Below, in pieces: positions 54,298-64,000 of a stretch of DNA of 64,000 nt. The notes under the pieces were generated by a model. That model was given only the letters and a program-made list of their open reading frames with translations. It was not told where the DNA came from and did not search any database. The stretch lies in contig NZ_VTPU01000003.1 of NCBI RefSeq assembly GCF_008274785.1, positions 62,001 to 126,000 of the forward strand, in the 5' to 3' direction. Source of the DNA: Halomonas eurihalina (lineage in GTDB: Bacteria > Pseudomonadota > Gammaproteobacteria > Pseudomonadales > Halomonadaceae). Position 1 is the stretch's first letter, and each line of letters starts with the position of its first letter. The position numbers and the translations under genes are program-made.

Positions 54298-55710
54298 ATG
54301 GAACTTGATCCACTATTGCTGTCGCGATTGCAGTTCGCATTCGTGGTGTCCTTTCACGCCATCTTTCCCGTCTTCTCCATTGGGCTTGCATCCTATCTCG
54401 CGGTGCTCAATGGATTGTTCTACCGCACTGGCAATCCGGCTTGGGAGCGCCTGGCCATTTTCTGGGCCAAGGTCTTTGCGGTGGTGTTCGCGATGGGGGT
54501 GGTGTCGGGCATCGTCATGTCCTTCCAGTTCGGTACCAACTGGAGCAACTTCTCCTTGGCTGCCTCGAACTTCCTGGGCCCCTTGCTTAGCTATGAGGTG
54601 GTCACGGCCTTTTTCCTTGAGGCGACCTTCCTGGGTGTGTTGCTGTTCGGGCGCCATAAGGTTCCCCAGGGAGTTCACCTGTTCGCTTCCATCATGGTGG
54701 CGGTGGGAACCTTCATTTCGGCATTCTGGATCCTCACGGCCAATAGCTGGATGCAGACGCCGGTGGGTACGGAACTCATCGATGGTCGTTTCCATGTGAC
54801 TTCATGGACGGAGGCGATCTTCAACCCCTCCTTCGGGTATCGCTTCGTGCACATGGTGCTGGCGTCCTTTCTCACCGGTGGCTTCGTGGTGGCTGGGGTT
54901 AGTGCCTGGTACTTGCTGATCGGGCGCGATGTCGAGGCCAACCGCAAGGCCTTTTCGATGTGCCTGTGGCTGTTGCTGGTTCTGGCGCCGACCCAGGCGG
55001 TGGTGGGGGATTTTCATGGCCTCAACACCCTGGAGCATCAACCGACCAAGGTGGCGGCCATGGAAGGCAACTGGGAAACACAGACGCACACGCCGCTGCT
55101 GCTGTTCGCCTGGCCGGATCAGGACGCTCAGGAGAACCTCATAGAGTTCGGCATTCCGGGTCTGGCGAGCTTGATCCTGACGCACGATATCGGGGGTGAG
55201 GTGCCGGGTGTCAGTGAGGTGCCACCGTCTGAGCAGCCTCCCGTGTGGCTGGTCTTCTGGTCATTCCGCATCATGGTCGCTCTGGGTCTGGCGATGATCG
55301 GCGTGGCGCTGGCCGGGCTCTGGCTGCGCGTCAAGGGTCGCTTGTACGAGCAGCGCGGTTTCCTGCAATTGATGCGGCTGATGAGCGTGTCGCCGTTCCT
55401 GGCGGTGCTGGCCGGTTGGTTCGTGACGGAAGTCGGGCGTGCTCCCTGGCTGGTCTACGGCGTGATGGATCAGGCCGAGGCGCTCACGCCCTCGCTGAGT
55501 GGCTGGATGGCGTTGACGACCCTGGTGGGCTACATCGCCGTCTACGCCGTCGTGTTCTGGGCCGGTTTCTACTACCTCACCCGCGTGGTGCGCCAGGGCA
55601 TGCTGCCGGACCTCGAGCCCCACGACGACCAGGTGGAGCGGCCCGCGCGTCCGCTGTCTGCCGCCCACGTGCCCTTCGAGGACGCCTCCAACCAACCGGG
55701 CAGGAGCTGA
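54298..55710 (+). CDS. cydA: Cytochrome bd-type quinol oxidase subunit I
   Basis: 470 residues, nine predicted helices. The heme-ligand histidine is His20 in FVVSFHAIFPVFS, and ATFLGVLLFG with GTFISAFWILTANSWMQTP are conserved heme-binding helices. QVVGDFHG..QP is near residue 240 (AVVGDFHGLNTLEHQPTKVA). The length and short Q-loop match cyanide-insensitive (CioA) enzymes rather than the 520-residue E. coli form. It oxidises ubiquinol and reduces O2 at high affinity without pumping protons. Confidence 0.95.
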   Translation: MELDPLLLSRLQFAFVVSFHAIFPVFSIGLASYLAVLNGLFYRTGNPAWERLAIFWAKVFAVVFAMGVVSGIVMSFQFGTNWSNFSLAASNFLGPLLSYEVVTAFFLEATFLGVLLFGRHKVPQGVHLFASIMVAVGTFISAFWILTANSWMQTPVGTELIDGRFHVTSWTEAIFNPSFGYRFVHMVLASFLTGGFVVAGVSAWYLLIGRDVEANRKAFSMCLWLLLVLAPTQAVVGDFHGLNTLEHQPTKVAAMEGNWETQTHTPLLLFAWPDQDAQENLIEFGIPGLASLILTHDIGGEVPGVSEVPPSEQPPVWLVFWSFRIMVALGLAMIGVALAGLWLRVKGRLYEQRGFLQLMRLMSVSPFLAVLAGWFVTEVGRAPWLVYGVMDQAEALTPSLSGWMALTTLVGYIAVYAVVFWAGFYYLTRVVRQGMLPDLEPHDDQVERPARPLSAAHVPFEDASNQPGRS

Positions 55711-55713
55711 GCC

Positions 55714-56718
55714 ATGGAAATGTTCGATCTGTCATTGATCTGGGCCCTGATCATCGGCTTTGGGGTGATCATGTACGTGCTCATGGATGGCTTCGATCTG
55801 GGCGTGGGGATTCTCTTCCCCTTCGCACCGGATGAAGCGGGGCGCGATGTGATGATGAACTCGGTAGCACCGATCTGGGACGGCAACGAAACTTGGCTGG
55901 TCTTGGGCGGTGCCGGGTTGCTGGCGGCTTTCCCGCTGGTCTACACGGTGTTCCTTCCGGCACTGTACCTCGGGGTCTTCCTGCTGCTGGCCGGGCTGAT
56001 TTTCCGGGGCATTGCCTTCGAGTTTCGCTTCAAGTCGCATCGCAATCGTCACTGGTGGAATCGCGCCTTCAGTTGGGGCTCGGCGGTGGCGGCCTTTGCC
56101 CAGGGAGTGGTGGTTGGTGCCTATATCCAGGGCTTTGCCGTCGAGGATTTCGTCTATGTAGGCGGCCCGCTGGACTGGCTGACGCCCTTCACGGTACTGA
56201 CCGGCCTGGGCCTGATGGCGGGCTATGCGCTGCTTGGTGCGACTTGGCTGATCATGAAGACCGAAGGGCGGCTTCAGGATTGGGCCTACGGCTTGGCGCC
56301 CAAGCTGCTGATTGCGGTGTTGGCGGTTTTCGCGATCATCAGCTTCTGGACCCCCTTCGTCGACGAGTCGGTGCGTGAGCGCTGGTTCGGTCACCTGCAC
56401 ATGATCTGGATCTTCCCGGTGCTGGCGCTGGTCTGTGCGGCGCTACTCTGGCGTGCCGTTCACCAGCGTCGCGAGGGGCAGCCTTTCATCGCGACACTCG
56501 GCCTGTTCGTCTTCACCTACCTGGGCCTGGTGGTCAGCAAGTGGCCGGTGATCGTGCCGCCGGACTACACCATCTGGGACGCGGCCTCGGCGCCCGAGTC
56601 GCAGCTCTTCCTGCTGATCGGCGTGCTGTTCGTGATTCCCCTCGTGCTGACCTACACCGCCTGGACCTACTGGGTGTTCCGCGGCAAGGTCCGGGAGGGC
56701 GACGGCTATCACCACTGA
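55714..56718 (+). CDS. cydB: Cytochrome bd-type quinol oxidase subunit II
   Basis: 334 residues with about eight helices. VLMDGFDLGVGILFPF at residue 22 and DGNETWLVLGGAGLLAAFP near residue 55 are diagnostic CydB motifs. It starts 3 bases after the cydA stop, ensuring equal synthesis of the heterodimer. Confidence 0.96.
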   Translation: MEMFDLSLIWALIIGFGVIMYVLMDGFDLGVGILFPFAPDEAGRDVMMNSVAPIWDGNETWLVLGGAGLLAAFPLVYTVFLPALYLGVFLLLAGLIFRGIAFEFRFKSHRNRHWWNRAFSWGSAVAAFAQGVVVGAYIQGFAVEDFVYVGGPLDWLTPFTVLTGLGLMAGYALLGATWLIMKTEGRLQDWAYGLAPKLLIAVLAVFAIISFWTPFVDESVRERWFGHLHMIWIFPVLALVCAALLWRAVHQRREGQPFIATLGLFVFTYLGLVVSKWPVIVPPDYTIWDAASAPESQLFLLIGVLFVIPLVLTYTAWTYWVFRGKVREGDGYHH

Positions 56719-56731
56719 GTCCGGGCGCGAC

Positions 56732-58408
56732 ATGAAAGGGGAAACGCCCCGCGCCTGGCTGGCCGGGTTGGCAAGGACCGAGCGTCGTCATCTGACACTG
56801 GCAGTGATCGCCGGCACCGCGGCGGGACTGCTGACCATCGCCCAGATGGCGACGCTGGCCTGGCTGGTGACGTCGATGCTGATCGAAGGGGCCGAGCCAT
56901 CATCGCTGGCGGCAGGGTTCGCGGTGCTGGTGGCGATGATCGTGCTGCGAGCCCTGGCCCAATGGGGGCAGGAAAGCGCGGGCCTGACTGCCAGCCTGCG
57001 CGTGCGGGCCAGGGCCCGTCGTGAGCTGCTTGATCATCTCGAGCGCCTCGGTCCGGTCGGGCTGGCCGATCACCACAGCGCTAGCCTTGCCAACCGGGTG
57101 GTCGATCAGGTCGAGGCGCTGGACGGCTACATCGCGCGGTTTCTCCCGCAAATGCGCCTGGCGGTGGCGATCCCTCTGGTCATCCTGGGCGTCGTAGTCT
57201 GGCTGGATTGGCTGGCGGCCCTGTTCCTGTTGCTGGCCGCTCCTTTGATTCCCCTGTTCATGGCATTGGTGGGAATGGGCGCCGAGCGTCTCAATCGCGA
57301 GCAGTTCGACACCGTATCGCGGCTCTCCCGCCACTTCATCGACAGGGTGCGGGGCATCACCACGTTGCAGCTCTTCGGGGCTGGTGAGCGAGCCACCCGC
57401 GAAGTGCATGCCGCCGCCGACGACTATCGCCGGCGCAGCATGCGCACCCTGCGTCTGGCGTTTCTTTCCTCGGCGGTGCTGGAGTTCTTCGCCGCCGTGG
57501 CCATCGCTGTGGTGGCCATCTATGTCGGCTTCGGTCTGCTCGGCTATATCGGCTTCGGACCGGCCGATGAGCTGACCCTGTTCAGCGGCCTGTTGGTGTT
57601 GCTGCTGGCGCCGGAGTTCTTCCAGCCGCTGCGCACCCTGTCCCAGCATTATCATGACCGTGCTGCTGCCCTGGGAGCGGCCGAGGGGATGGTGGCGCTG
57701 CTCGATGAAATTCCGCCGCGCAGCGACGAGGCGCCACTGCCATGCCGGAGCGATGCCCTGGTCGAGCTGGAAGCCGTGACGGTGTCGTATCCGGAACGGG
57801 GCCGGGTGCTTGGCCCTCTGGATCTGACGGTGCGTTCCGGCGAGATACTCGGCGTGAGCGGCCCATCCGGCGTCGGTAAGTCGAGCCTGTTGCAACTGAT
57901 GGCCGGTTTCATCGCGCCGGCCTCGGGACGGCACCGCGCTGCCCCCGATCTGCGGGTGGCCTGGATGGATCAGCGCCCACTGCTGATCCATGGCAGCCTG
58001 GCCGACAATCTGCGCCTGGCGGCTCCCGAGGCGGACGAGGCCGCATTGCGTGATGCCTTGTGGCGCGTCGGTCTGGGAGAGCTGCTCGAGGCCTTGCCCG
58101 ATGGGTTGGCCACGCCGCTCGGCGAGCGCGGGGTCGGGCTTTCCGGCGGCCAGGCCCACCGCCTGGCCCTGGCGCGCATCTTCCTTTCCCCGGCACCACT
58201 GGTGTTGTTGGACGAACCCACGGCGAGCCTGGACGACGACAGTGAGGCCCGAGTGCTCGAGGCGCTCTCGGCGCTGGTCGAGCAGGGCCGAACCCTGGTG
58301 ATCGCCAGCCACCGGCCGGCGCCCCTGGCTCTGGCGACGCGCCGGCTATCCCTGGGCTTGGAAGGAGCACATGAGCAGGGCGTACTCGAGGAGGCGATGC
58401 ATGACTGA
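56732..58408 (+). CDS. cydD: CydD subunit of the CydDC ABC exporter
   Basis: 558 residues: six-helix exporter domain (to about 310), then an ATPase domain with Walker A SGPSGVGKSSLLQLM near 378, signature LSGGQAHRLALARIF and Walker B PLVLLDEPTASLDDD. CydDC is linked to export of cysteine/glutathione and heme control needed to assemble cytochrome bd. It lies 13 bases after cydB. Confidence 0.93.
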   Translation: MKGETPRAWLAGLARTERRHLTLAVIAGTAAGLLTIAQMATLAWLVTSMLIEGAEPSSLAAGFAVLVAMIVLRALAQWGQESAGLTASLRVRARARRELLDHLERLGPVGLADHHSASLANRVVDQVEALDGYIARFLPQMRLAVAIPLVILGVVVWLDWLAALFLLLAAPLIPLFMALVGMGAERLNREQFDTVSRLSRHFIDRVRGITTLQLFGAGERATREVHAAADDYRRRSMRTLRLAFLSSAVLEFFAAVAIAVVAIYVGFGLLGYIGFGPADELTLFSGLLVLLLAPEFFQPLRTLSQHYHDRAAALGAAEGMVALLDEIPPRSDEAPLPCRSDALVELEAVTVSYPERGRVLGPLDLTVRSGEILGVSGPSGVGKSSLLQLMAGFIAPASGRHRAAPDLRVAWMDQRPLLIHGSLADNLRLAAPEADEAALRDALWRVGLGELLEALPDGLATPLGERGVGLSGGQAHRLALARIFLSPAPLVLLDEPTASLDDDSEARVLEALSALVEQGRTLVIASHRPAPLALATRRLSLGLEGAHEQGVLEEAMHD

Positions 58409-60146
58409 GGCTACGCCGGGACTGTTCGCCACGCTGCGGCCTTGGCTCGTTCATCTCGGCCGGCGTCGCCGGCGCCTGCTGGCGGGAGCGGCCTTGATGT
58501 TGCTGGCCCTGGCGGCAGCGCTGGGCTTGCTGGCACTGTCGGGCTGGTTCATTACCGCCACCGCGCTGGCCGGCCTGGTGCTGGCGGCAGGGGGCGCGAT
58601 AACCCTGGACGTCTACGTGCCCGGTGGCGGCATTCGCGCCTTCGCGCTGACGCGTACCGTGGCGCGCTACGTGGAGCGCCTGTACAACCACGACACGGTG
58701 CTGCGGTTGTTGGCTGACTTGCGTGGCCACATGTTCGCGGTTCTGGTCGATCTCGACAACGCCAGCCTGAGTCGGCGGCGTGCCAGCGACTGGCTGAATC
58801 GACTGACCGCCGACATCGATACTCTGGACAGCCTCTTCCTGCGTCTGCTGGCGCCGGCCCTGGTGGCCTTGTTGGCGATTCTTGGCCTGAGCGCCTTGCT
58901 GACGGTGTGGGCGCCGTCGGCAGGCCTGGCGGTGGGGCTCGTCCTGGGGCTTGCCTGGTGCTGGTTGACGATCGGCCAGGCCCGCTGGGGGCTGGCCGCC
59001 AGCCGGCGTCGCGTGGCGGAGCTGGAAAGATTGCGCGGGCGCGTGATCGAGCACCTCTCGGGCATGGCGGAGCTGGAAAGCCATGGTGCACTGGCCGAGC
59101 AGCGTCGGCGCCTGGACGCCATCGAAGCGCGGCTGCGCGTCGATCAGAGCTGTCTGGGGCGGCTGGCTGCCCTGGGCTCGGCGCTGGCTGGGATGGCGGT
59201 CGGCCTGGCCTGGTTGCTGGCCCTTTGGCTGGGAGCGCAGCTCTGGGCGGCCGAGGCCTTGTCCGGCCCCTTGATGGTGATGATGCCGCTGGCCGTGCTG
59301 GCGATGAGCGAGGCACTCATGGCGCTGCCCATGGCCTTTACCCAGTTCGGCGCCACCCAGGCCGCCGCTGAACGACTCAATGCCCTGGAAGCTGCCCGGC
59401 ACCCGGTGAGCGTATCGCCGGCAGGCCCCTTGCCGTCGCAAGGAGCGCTATCGGTGAGCCTGGAACGGGTCGGATTGCGTTATCCCGGTGCCTTGACGGC
59501 TGTTCTCGATGATTTCTCGTTGCAACTTGCGGCTGGAGAACGGCTCGTCCTGTGTGGCCCCTCCGGTATCGGCAAGTCGAGCGTGGCGGCCCTGATCGCC
59601 GGGCAGATCGTGCCCGACAGCGGCCGTGTGTGTCTGGGCGGTATCGAGATCGAACATTTCGAGGCGCAAGCCCTGCGTCGTCGCCTGGCCTTGCTGACCC
59701 AGAACAGCGAACTGTTCGACGACAGCCTGGCGGCGAACCTGCGCCTGGGTGATCCCGAGGCCTCCGATGAACGCTTGTGGGATCTTCTCGACGAGGTCGA
59801 GCTGGGGCAATGGGCCGGGGGGCTACCGCATGGCCTCGCGACGCGAGTGGGCGAGGGCGGGAGACGTCTCTCCGGCGGGCAAGCGAGACGGCTGGTACTG
59901 GCGCGCTTGATGCTGCGCGATCCGGGGCTGGTCATTCTCGATGAGCCCTTTACCGGGCTCGATGCAACGACCGCGCAACGGCTGGCCGAGCGGCTTGATG
60001 CCTGGCTGGCAGGGCGAACCGTGATCTATCTCTCGCATCGTCACGATGATGAGGCCATGCCACTGCCCGGAGTGACGCGCACGATCGATCTGACAGCCCA
60101 CATCGGATCACCGCTTTGCGCAACCGGTCAGAATCTTTCAGGATAG
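58401..60146 (+). CDS. cydC: CydC subunit of the CydDC ABC exporter
   Basis: 581 residues from the ATG overlapping the cydD stop by 8 bases. The exporter domain opens MTEATPGLFATLRPWLVHLG and includes GGIRAFALTRTVARYVERLY, a CydC-type block. The ATPase has Walker A CGPSGIGKSSVAALIAG near 395, signature LSGGQARRLVLARLM and Walker B PGLVILDEPFTGLDA. It dimerises with CydD. Confidence 0.93.
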   Translation: MTEATPGLFATLRPWLVHLGRRRRRLLAGAALMLLALAAALGLLALSGWFITATALAGLVLAAGGAITLDVYVPGGGIRAFALTRTVARYVERLYNHDTVLRLLADLRGHMFAVLVDLDNASLSRRRASDWLNRLTADIDTLDSLFLRLLAPALVALLAILGLSALLTVWAPSAGLAVGLVLGLAWCWLTIGQARWGLAASRRRVAELERLRGRVIEHLSGMAELESHGALAEQRRRLDAIEARLRVDQSCLGRLAALGSALAGMAVGLAWLLALWLGAQLWAAEALSGPLMVMMPLAVLAMSEALMALPMAFTQFGATQAAAERLNALEAARHPVSVSPAGPLPSQGALSVSLERVGLRYPGALTAVLDDFSLQLAAGERLVLCGPSGIGKSSVAALIAGQIVPDSGRVCLGGIEIEHFEAQALRRRLALLTQNSELFDDSLAANLRLGDPEASDERLWDLLDEVELGQWAGGLPHGLATRVGEGGRRLSGGQARRLVLARLMLRDPGLVILDEPFTGLDATTAQRLAERLDAWLAGRTVIYLSHRHDDEAMPLPGVTRTIDLTAHIGSPLCATGQNLSG

Positions 60147-60171
60147 GGCAAAGCATCGAACGAGGTAACTC

Positions 60172-61167
60172 ATGCGGGACTTTCTCAAGCGCCTGCCCAA
60201 GGCCGAACTCCACCTGCACATCGAGGGCACCCTGGAGCCCGAACTGATGATGGCGCTCGCTGAGCGAAACGGCGTGAGCCTGCCCTATGCTTCGGAGGAT
60301 GAGGTGCGTGCCGCCTACGACTTCGAGGACCTGCAGTCCTTCCTGGATCTGTACTTCCAGGGCATGAGCGTTCTACGCACCGAGCGTGACTTCCACGACC
60401 TGGCCATGGATTACTTCCAGCGCGCGCATGCCGAGGGTGTGGTGCATGTCGAGATGCATGTCGACCCTCAGGCCCACCTGGCCCGGGGCGTGGCCCTGGA
60501 AACGGTAATGGAAGGGCTCGGCCAGGCCCGTCGACGCGCCGAGCGCGAACTCGACATGTCCACGGCGCTGATCATGGCCTTCCTGCGTGACCGGCCCGCC
60601 GAGGAGGCGATGCAACTGCTGGAGCGTGCCGAACCCTACTGGGAAATCCTGGATGCCGTGGGGCTCGACAGCGCGGAACTCGGCCATCCGCCGGCCAAGT
60701 TCGCCGAGGTCTTCCAGCGCGCCCGGGCGCTCGGGTTGCCACGGGTGGCTCATGCCGGCGAAGAGGGGCCACCCGAGTACATCCGCGAGGCGCTGGACGT
60801 GCTGGATGTCTGCCGGGTGGATCATGGAGTACGTTGTCTGGAAGACCCCGAGCTGGTCGCGCGCCTGCGCGAGCAGGGCACGGTGCTTACCGTCTGTCCG
60901 CTTTCCAATCTGCGTCTCAAGGTCGTCGAACGCCTCGACGACCATCCCTTGCCTGAACTCCTGAAATCGGGGCTGAACCTGACCCTGAACTCCGATGATC
61001 CGGCCTATTTCGGCGGCGGCATGCTGGAGAACTTCGAAGCCTGCCAGCGTGCCTTCGACTGGTCGCGCGGCACCTTCATCGACCTGGCCCGCAACGCCAT
61101 CGACGCCGCCTTCATGAGCGAGGCGCGTCGCACTGAGCTGCTCGAACGCCTGAAGGCCTGCGGCTAG
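60172..61167 (+). CDS. Adenine deaminase (adenosine deaminase superfamily)
   Basis: 331 residues. Metal ligands HLHIEGTLEPELM (residues 14-26), the catalytic block VAHAGEEGPPEYI near 195, RVDHGVRCLED near 218, and NSDDPAYFGGGM near 273 are all in place. CPLSNLRLKVVERLDDHPLP is the pattern of the bacterial/fungal adenine-deaminase branch rather than adenosine deaminase. It converts adenine to hypoxanthine and ammonia in purine salvage. It lies 25 bases after cydC but is probably functionally separate. Confidence 0.85.
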   Translation: MRDFLKRLPKAELHLHIEGTLEPELMMALAERNGVSLPYASEDEVRAAYDFEDLQSFLDLYFQGMSVLRTERDFHDLAMDYFQRAHAEGVVHVEMHVDPQAHLARGVALETVMEGLGQARRRAERELDMSTALIMAFLRDRPAEEAMQLLERAEPYWEILDAVGLDSAELGHPPAKFAEVFQRARALGLPRVAHAGEEGPPEYIREALDVLDVCRVDHGVRCLEDPELVARLREQGTVLTVCPLSNLRLKVVERLDDHPLPELLKSGLNLTLNSDDPAYFGGGMLENFEACQRAFDWSRGTFIDLARNAIDAAFMSEARRTELLERLKACG

Positions 61168-61317
61168 ACGTTGTGGGGAAGTTGTGGGGAAGGAGCGTGC
61201 CAGTTGGGTATTCTGCGCCGGGTGATGTCCGTTTCGACTACGCCGGCGTCGCAATCGGAATGCCGTTCCCGCCCGAGGCGTTCCACGCTGCTTGAGAATA
61301 CTCGGGTTCAGGACGGT

Positions 61318-61336
61318 GGCGCCACTGGGTGGCGCC
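61318..61336 (+). promoter_or_regulatory. Hairpin just before the fhs ribosome site
   Basis: GGCGCCA-CTGGG-TGGCGCC is a perfect 7-bp stem ending 4 bases before the AAGGGGG of fhs. It may shield the ribosome site or end upstream transcripts. Confidence 0.45.
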
Positions 61337-61351
61337 TCGCAAGGGGGCGAG

Positions 61352-63106
61352 ATGACCGACTATATGCCGTGGCACGACGAACCCCTGGCTGAAGAATCCT
61401 TGCCGCTGGAGACATCTCCCCCGCCTGATTGGCCGCCTCCCGGCTCGCCGGATATCGTCGTCGCCCGAGCGGTGACGCCGCGGCCCATTACCGAGGTGGC
61501 CGCACGGCTCGGCATCGCGCCCTCGGATCTTCTGCCCTATGGCCACACCAAGGCCAAGCTGCCCCACGCCTTCACCGACGACCTGGCCGAGCGCCCGCGG
61601 GGCAAGCTGGTGCTGGTCACGTCGATCACCCCGACGCCTGCCGGAGAAGGCAAGACCACTGCCACCGTCGGGCTCGGCGACGGCCTGAACCGGCTTGGCC
61701 ATCGCGCCGCCATCTGCCTGCGCGAACCCTCGCTGGGGCCTTGTTTCGGCATGAAGGGTGGTGCCGCCGGCGGTGGTCGCTCGCAGGTGATCCCCATGGA
61801 GGATATCAACCTGCACTTCACCGGCGATTTCCACGCCATCACCAGCGCCCACAACCTGCTGGCCGCCCTGATCGACAACCATCTCCACTGGAACAACGAA
61901 CTTAACCTGGATCCCGAGCGCATCACCTGGAAGCGGGCGATGGACATGAACGACCGAGCGCTGCGCCACCTGACCGTCGGCCAGGGTGGGCAGAGCGTGC
62001 CGCGCAGCGACGGCTTTGATATCACCGCAGCCTCCGAGGTCATGGCAATCCTCTGCCTGGCACATGATCTCGACGACCTGCAGCGGCGCCTTGGCGAGAT
62101 CGTGGTGGCACGCACCCGCGACGGTGCGCCGGTGCTGGCTCGCGACCTCAAGGCCGATGGCGCCATGGCGGCACTGCTCCGGCAGGCGCTGGCGCCCAAC
62201 CTGGTGCAGACTCTCGAGCACAACCCGGCCTTCGTCCATGGCGGGCCCTTCGCCAACATCGCCCACGGCTGCAATTCGGTGATGGCCACCCGTTCGGCGC
62301 TGGCCCTGGCCGACGTAGTGGTGACCGAGGCTGGTTTCGGCGCCGATCTGGGCGCCGAGAAGTTCTTCAACATCAAGTGCCGCCAGGCCGGCCTGGCTCC
62401 CAATGCCGTGGTGGTGGTGGCCACCCTGCGTGCCCTCAAGATGCACGGCGGCGTCGCCCAGGAGGCGCTGGGGCAGCCTGATCCGCAGGCGGTGCGTCGT
62501 GGCGCCGCCAATCTGGCCCGTCACGTCGAGAATCTTCGTAGCTTCGGCGTACCGCTGGTCGTGGCGCTCAACCAGTACGATCAGGATTCGGACGAGGAAC
62601 ATGCCGCGCTGCGCGAGGCCTGCGAGGCGATGGGCGTGGAAATGACGGTCAGCAGCCATTGGCGGGATGGCTCGGCCGGCAGCGAGGCGCTGGCCGAGCG
62701 GGTGGCTGCATTGCTCGATGCGCCGACGACGGCGCCGACACTGACCTATGCGGACGAAACCTCCCTGGTGGACAAGGTGCGCAGCATTGCCACCCGGCTC
62801 TACGGGGCCGCGGACATCAGCCTGGAGGACCGGGCTCGCCGCCAGCTCGAGGAATACGAGGCACTGGGCTATGGCCACCTGCCGGTATGCATCGCCAAGA
62901 CACAGTACAGCTTCGCCGCCGACCCCGAACTACGGGGCTTGGCCGAGGGACATGTGCTGCCGATCCGCGAGGCTGAACTGGCCGCCGGGGCCGGTTTCGT
63001 GGTGATACTGTGCGGGGCCATCATGCGTATGCCGGGTATGCCTCGTCACCCGGCCAGCGATGGCATGCGGCTGGACGAAGCCGGCGAGATCGAAGGACTT
63101 TCCTGA
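61352..63106 (+). CDS. fhs: Formate-tetrahydrofolate ligase
   Basis: 584 residues from [20 protein letters not shown]; an upstream ATG in frame lacks a ribosome site. P-loop [20 protein letters not shown] near 92, [19 protein letters not shown] near 122, and [20 protein letters not shown] are family signatures. It makes 10-formyl-THF from formate, THF and ATP. The first 30 residues (Pro/Glu-rich) are longer than usual. Confidence 0.96.
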   Translation: MTDYMPWHDEPLAEESLPLETSPPPDWPPPGSPDIVVARAVTPRPITEVAARLGIAPSDLLPYGHTKAKLPHAFTDDLAERPRGKLVLVTSITPTPAGEGKTTATVGLGDGLNRLGHRAAICLREPSLGPCFGMKGGAAGGGRSQVIPMEDINLHFTGDFHAITSAHNLLAALIDNHLHWNNELNLDPERITWKRAMDMNDRALRHLTVGQGGQSVPRSDGFDITAASEVMAILCLAHDLDDLQRRLGEIVVARTRDGAPVLARDLKADGAMAALLRQALAPNLVQTLEHNPAFVHGGPFANIAHGCNSVMATRSALALADVVVTEAGFGADLGAEKFFNIKCRQAGLAPNAVVVVATLRALKMHGGVAQEALGQPDPQAVRRGAANLARHVENLRSFGVPLVVALNQYDQDSDEEHAALREACEAMGVEMTVSSHWRDGSAGSEALAERVAALLDAPTTAPTLTYADETSLVDKVRSIATRLYGAADISLEDRARRQLEEYEALGYGHLPVCIAKTQYSFAADPELRGLAEGHVLPIREAELAAGAGFVVILCGAIMRMPGMPRHPASDGMRLDEAGEIEGLS

Positions 63107-63149
63107 TGCGTTCGGCGACTCGATCGCCTCGGGTCGCCGAACGCGCTAC

Positions 63150-63992
63150 TCACCCCCAATGGGTCAGCACCACACCGGCCAGAATTAGCCCGCCGGCCAG
63201 CAGGCGTTCCCGACGCAATGGCTCCTTGAGCCAGATCATTCCGATGGCAATGGCGAACAGGACGCTGGTCTCGCGCAGCGCGGCCACCAGCGCGATCGGC
63301 GCCTGGGTCATGGCCCAGATGGTGACGCCATAGGCGCCGAGGGAGAGGGCGCCTCCGATCAGCCCGACCCGCCAGTGGCGACCGAGCTGCGGCAGTGTTC
63401 GAGTGCCGTGAAGGGCGACCAGGACCAGCAGCATGCCGCAACCGTCGAGCAGGAATAGCCAGATGACGTAGCCGATGGCGTCGCCGTTGGCACGCGCGCC
63501 ACTGCCATCGGCCAGGGTATAGCCGGCGATGAATGCGGATGTGATCAATGCATTGACCAGCGAGGCATGTTCGAGCCGGTAGTGGCGCCCTCCGGGGAAT
63601 GCCATGCATAGGATGCCGAGCACCAGCAGGCCAATGCCGGCATAACCCAGCGCAGAGGGCTGGTCACTGAGCAGGGCGATGCCGATCAGCGTGACCAACA
63701 GTGGCGCACAGCCGCGTGCGATGGGGTAGATCTGGCCCAGGTCGCCGACCCGGTAGGAACGGGCGAGGAAGATGTTGTAGCCAATATGCAGGATCACCGA
63801 GACCAGCAGCCAGGGCCAGGCGGCAGCGTTGGGCAGCGGCACGAAGGCTACACCGAACAGTGCGATGATGCCGCAGCCGACCTGGATCAACGAGATGCTT
63901 AGCAGGCGGTCGAGTCCGACCTTGACCAGCGCATTCCAGCTGGCATGCATCAAGGCGCTGGCCAGCACGGCGAGAAAGACGGGCGTCGTCAA
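63150..63992 (-). CDS. DMT-superfamily permease (EamA-type), start at or beyond window edge
   Basis: 280 residues with about ten transmembrane helices in two EamA halves: ALMHASWNALVKVGLDRLLS near the start, YPIARGCAPLLVTLIGIALL near 95, and APIALVAALRETSVLFAIAI near 235. The first codon would be TTG at 63992; the frame stays open towards the window edge, so the true start may lie further on. It probably exports a metabolite; substrate unknown. It converges with fhs. Confidence 0.85.
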   Translation of the reverse strand: MTTPVFLAVLASALMHASWNALVKVGLDRLLSISLIQVGCGIIALFGVAFVPLPNAAAWPWLLVSVILHIGYNIFLARSYRVGDLGQIYPIARGCAPLLVTLIGIALLSDQPSALGYAGIGLLVLGILCMAFPGGRHYRLEHASLVNALITSAFIAGYTLADGSGARANGDAIGYVIWLFLLDGCGMLLVLVALHGTRTLPQLGRHWRVGLIGGALSLGAYGVTIWAMTQAPIALVAALRETSVLFAIAIGMIWLKEPLRRERLLAGGLILAGVVLTHWG

Positions 63993-64000
63993 TGCATGTC

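Noticed and set aside
61168..61351. Tetrahydrofolate riboswitch before fhs
   Set aside because: Only a short hairpin is evident; the conserved aptamer elements were not recognised.

Overview
The window is GC-rich bacterial chromosome with the gene content of a halophilic gammaproteobacterium of the Halomonas type. This is inferred from the combination of RF3, AcnB, PpsA/PpsR, MiaE, TrhP, PqiABC, CydABDC with a short-form CydA, a LiuR-type MerR regulator, heptanucleotide intergenic arrays and palindromic intergenic elements. The genus was not checked against any database. No rRNA, tRNA or CRISPR array was recognised.

Layout. 1-2.2 kb: end of an HmuV-like ABC ATPase, a 37-residue lipoprotein, a GT32 glycosyltransferase and a lipoprotein. 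2.2-8.6 kb: an accessory island bounded by two copies of the first 66 bases of prfC. It holds a decayed IS5-type transposase, a repetitive RTX/Hint-domain gene with a broken 5' end, and several unrecognised small genes. 8.6-10.2 kb: intact prfC. 10.4-18.9 kb: acyl-CoA catabolism, with an acyl-CoA synthetase, a LiuR-like regulator with a perfect palindromic operator, the valine-branch enzymes isobutyryl-CoA dehydrogenase, 3-hydroxyisobutyryl-CoA hydrolase and MmsB, then glutaryl-CoA dehydrogenase and a glutarate-type CoA-transferase. 18.9-23.8 kb: a secreted imelysin cluster (imelysin, di-heme DUF1111 protein, second imelysin, DUF1513). 24.1-28.2 kb: ppsR and ppsA with a higBA toxin-antitoxin pair lying between them.

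28.3-34.2 kb: a membrane protein, a membrane glycerophosphodiesterase, rraA and acnB. 34.5-39.5 kb: a DUF1289 protein, miaE and a very large SARP/BTAD-type regulator with a degenerate cyclase-like domain and an ATPase. 39.5-42 kb: a queC-queE-queD-ykgJ operon with a tandem-domain QueD. 42-44.6 kb: trhP flanked on both sides by oppositely oriented members of one palindromic element family, then an SRPBCC protein. 44.6-53 kb: DUF2789, asparaginase, an MFS transporter, RhlE helicase and pqiABC. 53.1-63.1 kb: a cation antiporter, cydABDC, adenine deaminase and formate-THF ligase. The window ends in a DMT-family permease.

The genes form several coherent units: branched-chain and lysine/glutarate carbon entering central metabolism (acnB, ppsA), queuosine precursor synthesis and other tRNA modification (que genes, miaE, trhP), quinol oxidation by cytochrome bd with its CydDC assembly exporter, and envelope lipid transport by Pqi. 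The most unusual parts are the prfC-bounded island, the paired palindromic elements around trhP, the heptamer arrays, and the BTAD/cyclase-like/ATPase regulator.
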